Under the pieces are notes generated by a model. The model did no database searches, was not told where the DNA came from, and saw only the letters and a list, made by a program, of their open reading frames with translations. A DNA stretch of 64,000 nt from Aurantimonas marina (lineage in GTDB: Bacteria > Pseudomonadota > Alphaproteobacteria > Rhizobiales > Rhizobiaceae): NCBI RefSeq assembly GCF_017183135.1, contig NZ_JADDXW010000011.1:62001-126000 (forward strand). Direction: 5' to 3'. Positions 63,171 to 64,000 of the stretch are shown piece after piece; within the stretch, counting starts at the first letter, position 1, and every line of letters begins with the position of its first letter. The position numbers and the translations under genes are program-made.

Positions 63171-63383
63171 GCCAGGCGACTTGCAGCCGAGAACGCCGAT
63201 CCGCGAGCGAGCGCCCGAGACCGTCACATCCAGTCCGCCGCAGGATCCATGCAACGCAAAGCGATGCAAGCTCTACAGGCAAGCTGATGCTGCCGACCTT
63301 CATGGCAGGCTCCCACGGTCCGAAAAAACTGGAAAGGCCGCCGCTTAACGGAATATTTTCGCTTAGCCATCACAATATTTTAA

Positions 63384-64000
63384 ATGTGGAACCTCGTTGC
63401 AAGCGCAATGGGCGATGAGCCCGACGGCGATGGAAGCGCACGGCTGGAAGAGCGCCGTGAGGTCGTGCATGCGATCTATGCGGATCTGCCCTCCTTCGCG
63501 ACAGGCTCTCTTGCAGTTGTCGCGGGTGCATACGTGACGGCGGTGAAGACGGACAGCACGCCAGTTTGGTCTGTTACGGCAGTCATTGCCGCGGTAACGT
63601 TGGTCCGACTTGCAACGATGCTGCTGTTTGCAAAACATGCAGCGAGATTTTCGGTCAAGTTCTGGGAGACCATTTATCTCATCGCCGGTACGGTACACGT
63701 AGCAAGCGTCGGATCCTGGCCTGCCATCGTATTCTGGGCAACCAGCGATAGCTACTCGGAGCTTCTGTCGATCTCGGCATTTCTTTGTTTTCTGGTCGGA
63801 ATTCAAGGTCGTAATTTCGCGAGCCCAAAGATTGTTCGCATGCAAATCATAGCCTCTGCGATTCCGATAGCCATCATGCTGACCAGTCGATGGTCGATTT
63901 GGTATCTTGTTCTTTTCATTTTTTTCGCCGTTTTTCTTTTTACGATTCTCGTTACATCCACACGCATGGGCAACATGTTTCTCAACGCGGTACGCACCGC
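63384..64000 (+). CDS. Partial membrane protein, probable N-terminal sensor part of a GGDEF/EAL protein
   Basis: 205 residues run to the window end with no stop, so the gene is cut off. The visible part has a charged start and about five to six hydrophobic segments (FATGSLAVVAGAYVTAVKTD, VWSVTAVIAAVTLVRLATML, ELLSISAFLCFLVGIQGRNF, RMQIIASAIPIAIMLTSRWS, IWYLVLFIFFAVFLFTILVT). The NFASPKIVRMQ element and the end RMGNMFLNAVRT recall the membrane sensor domain of Rhizobiales cyclases/phosphodiesterases. That identification is inference. The 213 bases before it hold no gene. Confidence 0.55.
   Translation, partial: MWNLVASAMGDEPDGDGSARLEERREVVHAIYADLPSFATGSLAVVAGAYVTAVKTDSTPVWSVTAVIAAVTLVRLATMLLFAKHAARFSVKFWETIYLIAGTVHVASVGSWPAIVFWATSDSYSELLSISAFLCFLVGIQGRNFASPKIVRMQIIASAIPIAIMLTSRWSIWYLVLFIFFAVFLFTILVTSTRMGNMFLNAVRT

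Noticed and set aside
1-64000. CRISPR arrays, tRNA or rRNA genes, prophage or classical insertion sequences
   Set aside because: No regularly spaced repeats, cloverleaf-like sequence, integrase, transposase or phage structural genes were recognised by eye in this window.

Overview
The window is GC-rich bacterial DNA, almost certainly from an alphaproteobacterium of the order Hyphomicrobiales (Rhizobiales). The flagellar gene order (motA-fliM-fliN-fliG-flhB-flgBC-fliE-flgGAI divergent from DUF1217-flgF-fliI), the Pha-type antiporter operon, HWE/HisKA_2 histidine kinases and a RIME-like intergenic mosaic repeat all point there. A placement near Aurantimonadaceae is only a guess. No rRNA, tRNA, CRISPR array, prophage or classical IS element was recognised.

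Layout. (1) 1-9291, minus strand: flagellar basal body, switch and motor operon, entering at motA and leaving the window just after flgI. (2) 9468-12324, plus strand: divergent DUF1217-flgF-fliI. (3) 12326-17674: a GbsR/MarR-like regulator with two perfect palindromes upstream, then an RND membrane-fusion protein carrying a C-terminal peptidoglycan-binding domain and an RND pump. (4) 17877-34256: reductive pyrimidine catabolism. It holds an ABC transporter, dihydropyrimidinase, beta-ureidopropionase, an omega-amino-acid aminotransferase, a RutR regulator with an almost perfect RutR operator, and PreT/PreA. Two foreign-looking inserts sit in its transport/hydrolase operon: a DUF559 endonuclease gene between 39-bp inverted repeats, and an AT-rich HhH-GPD (endonuclease III-like) gene. 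An EthD-domain gene and a GGDEF/EAL gene lie between its two halves. (5) 34437-37794: a CHASE-type sensor kinase, a cysteine-rich secreted protein, a RIME repeat and a BNR-repeat exported protein. (6) 37892-45150, minus strand: an SDR, DUF423, and a complete phaABCDEFG/mnh Na+(K+)/H+ antiporter operon with stop/start overlaps. (7) 45576-55811: oligopeptidase B-like peptidase, two c-type cytochromes, Fe/Mn-SOD, a branched-chain aminotransferase-like enzyme, haloacid dehalogenase, L,D-transpeptidase, TM2 protein, a HerA-like ATPase and a small unknown. (8) 56000-64000: HWE kinase, methylmalonyl-CoA mutase mutA-mutB, an AbrB-Doc toxin-antitoxin pair translationally coupled to a CorA transporter, and the start of a membrane protein cut off by the window end.

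How it fits together. PreT/PreA reduce uracil or thymine, dihydropyrimidinase opens the ring, the ureidopropionase releases CO2 and NH3, and the aminotransferase turns beta-alanine into a semialdehyde. RutR most likely controls the divergent promoters. Thymine carbon would leave through propionyl-CoA and methylmalonyl-CoA, so the distant mutAB pair could finish that route (inference). The least explained parts are the two nuclease/glycosylase-like insertions in the pyrimidine operon, the inverted-repeat-bounded DUF559 cassette, and the efflux adaptor with a cell-wall-binding tail.
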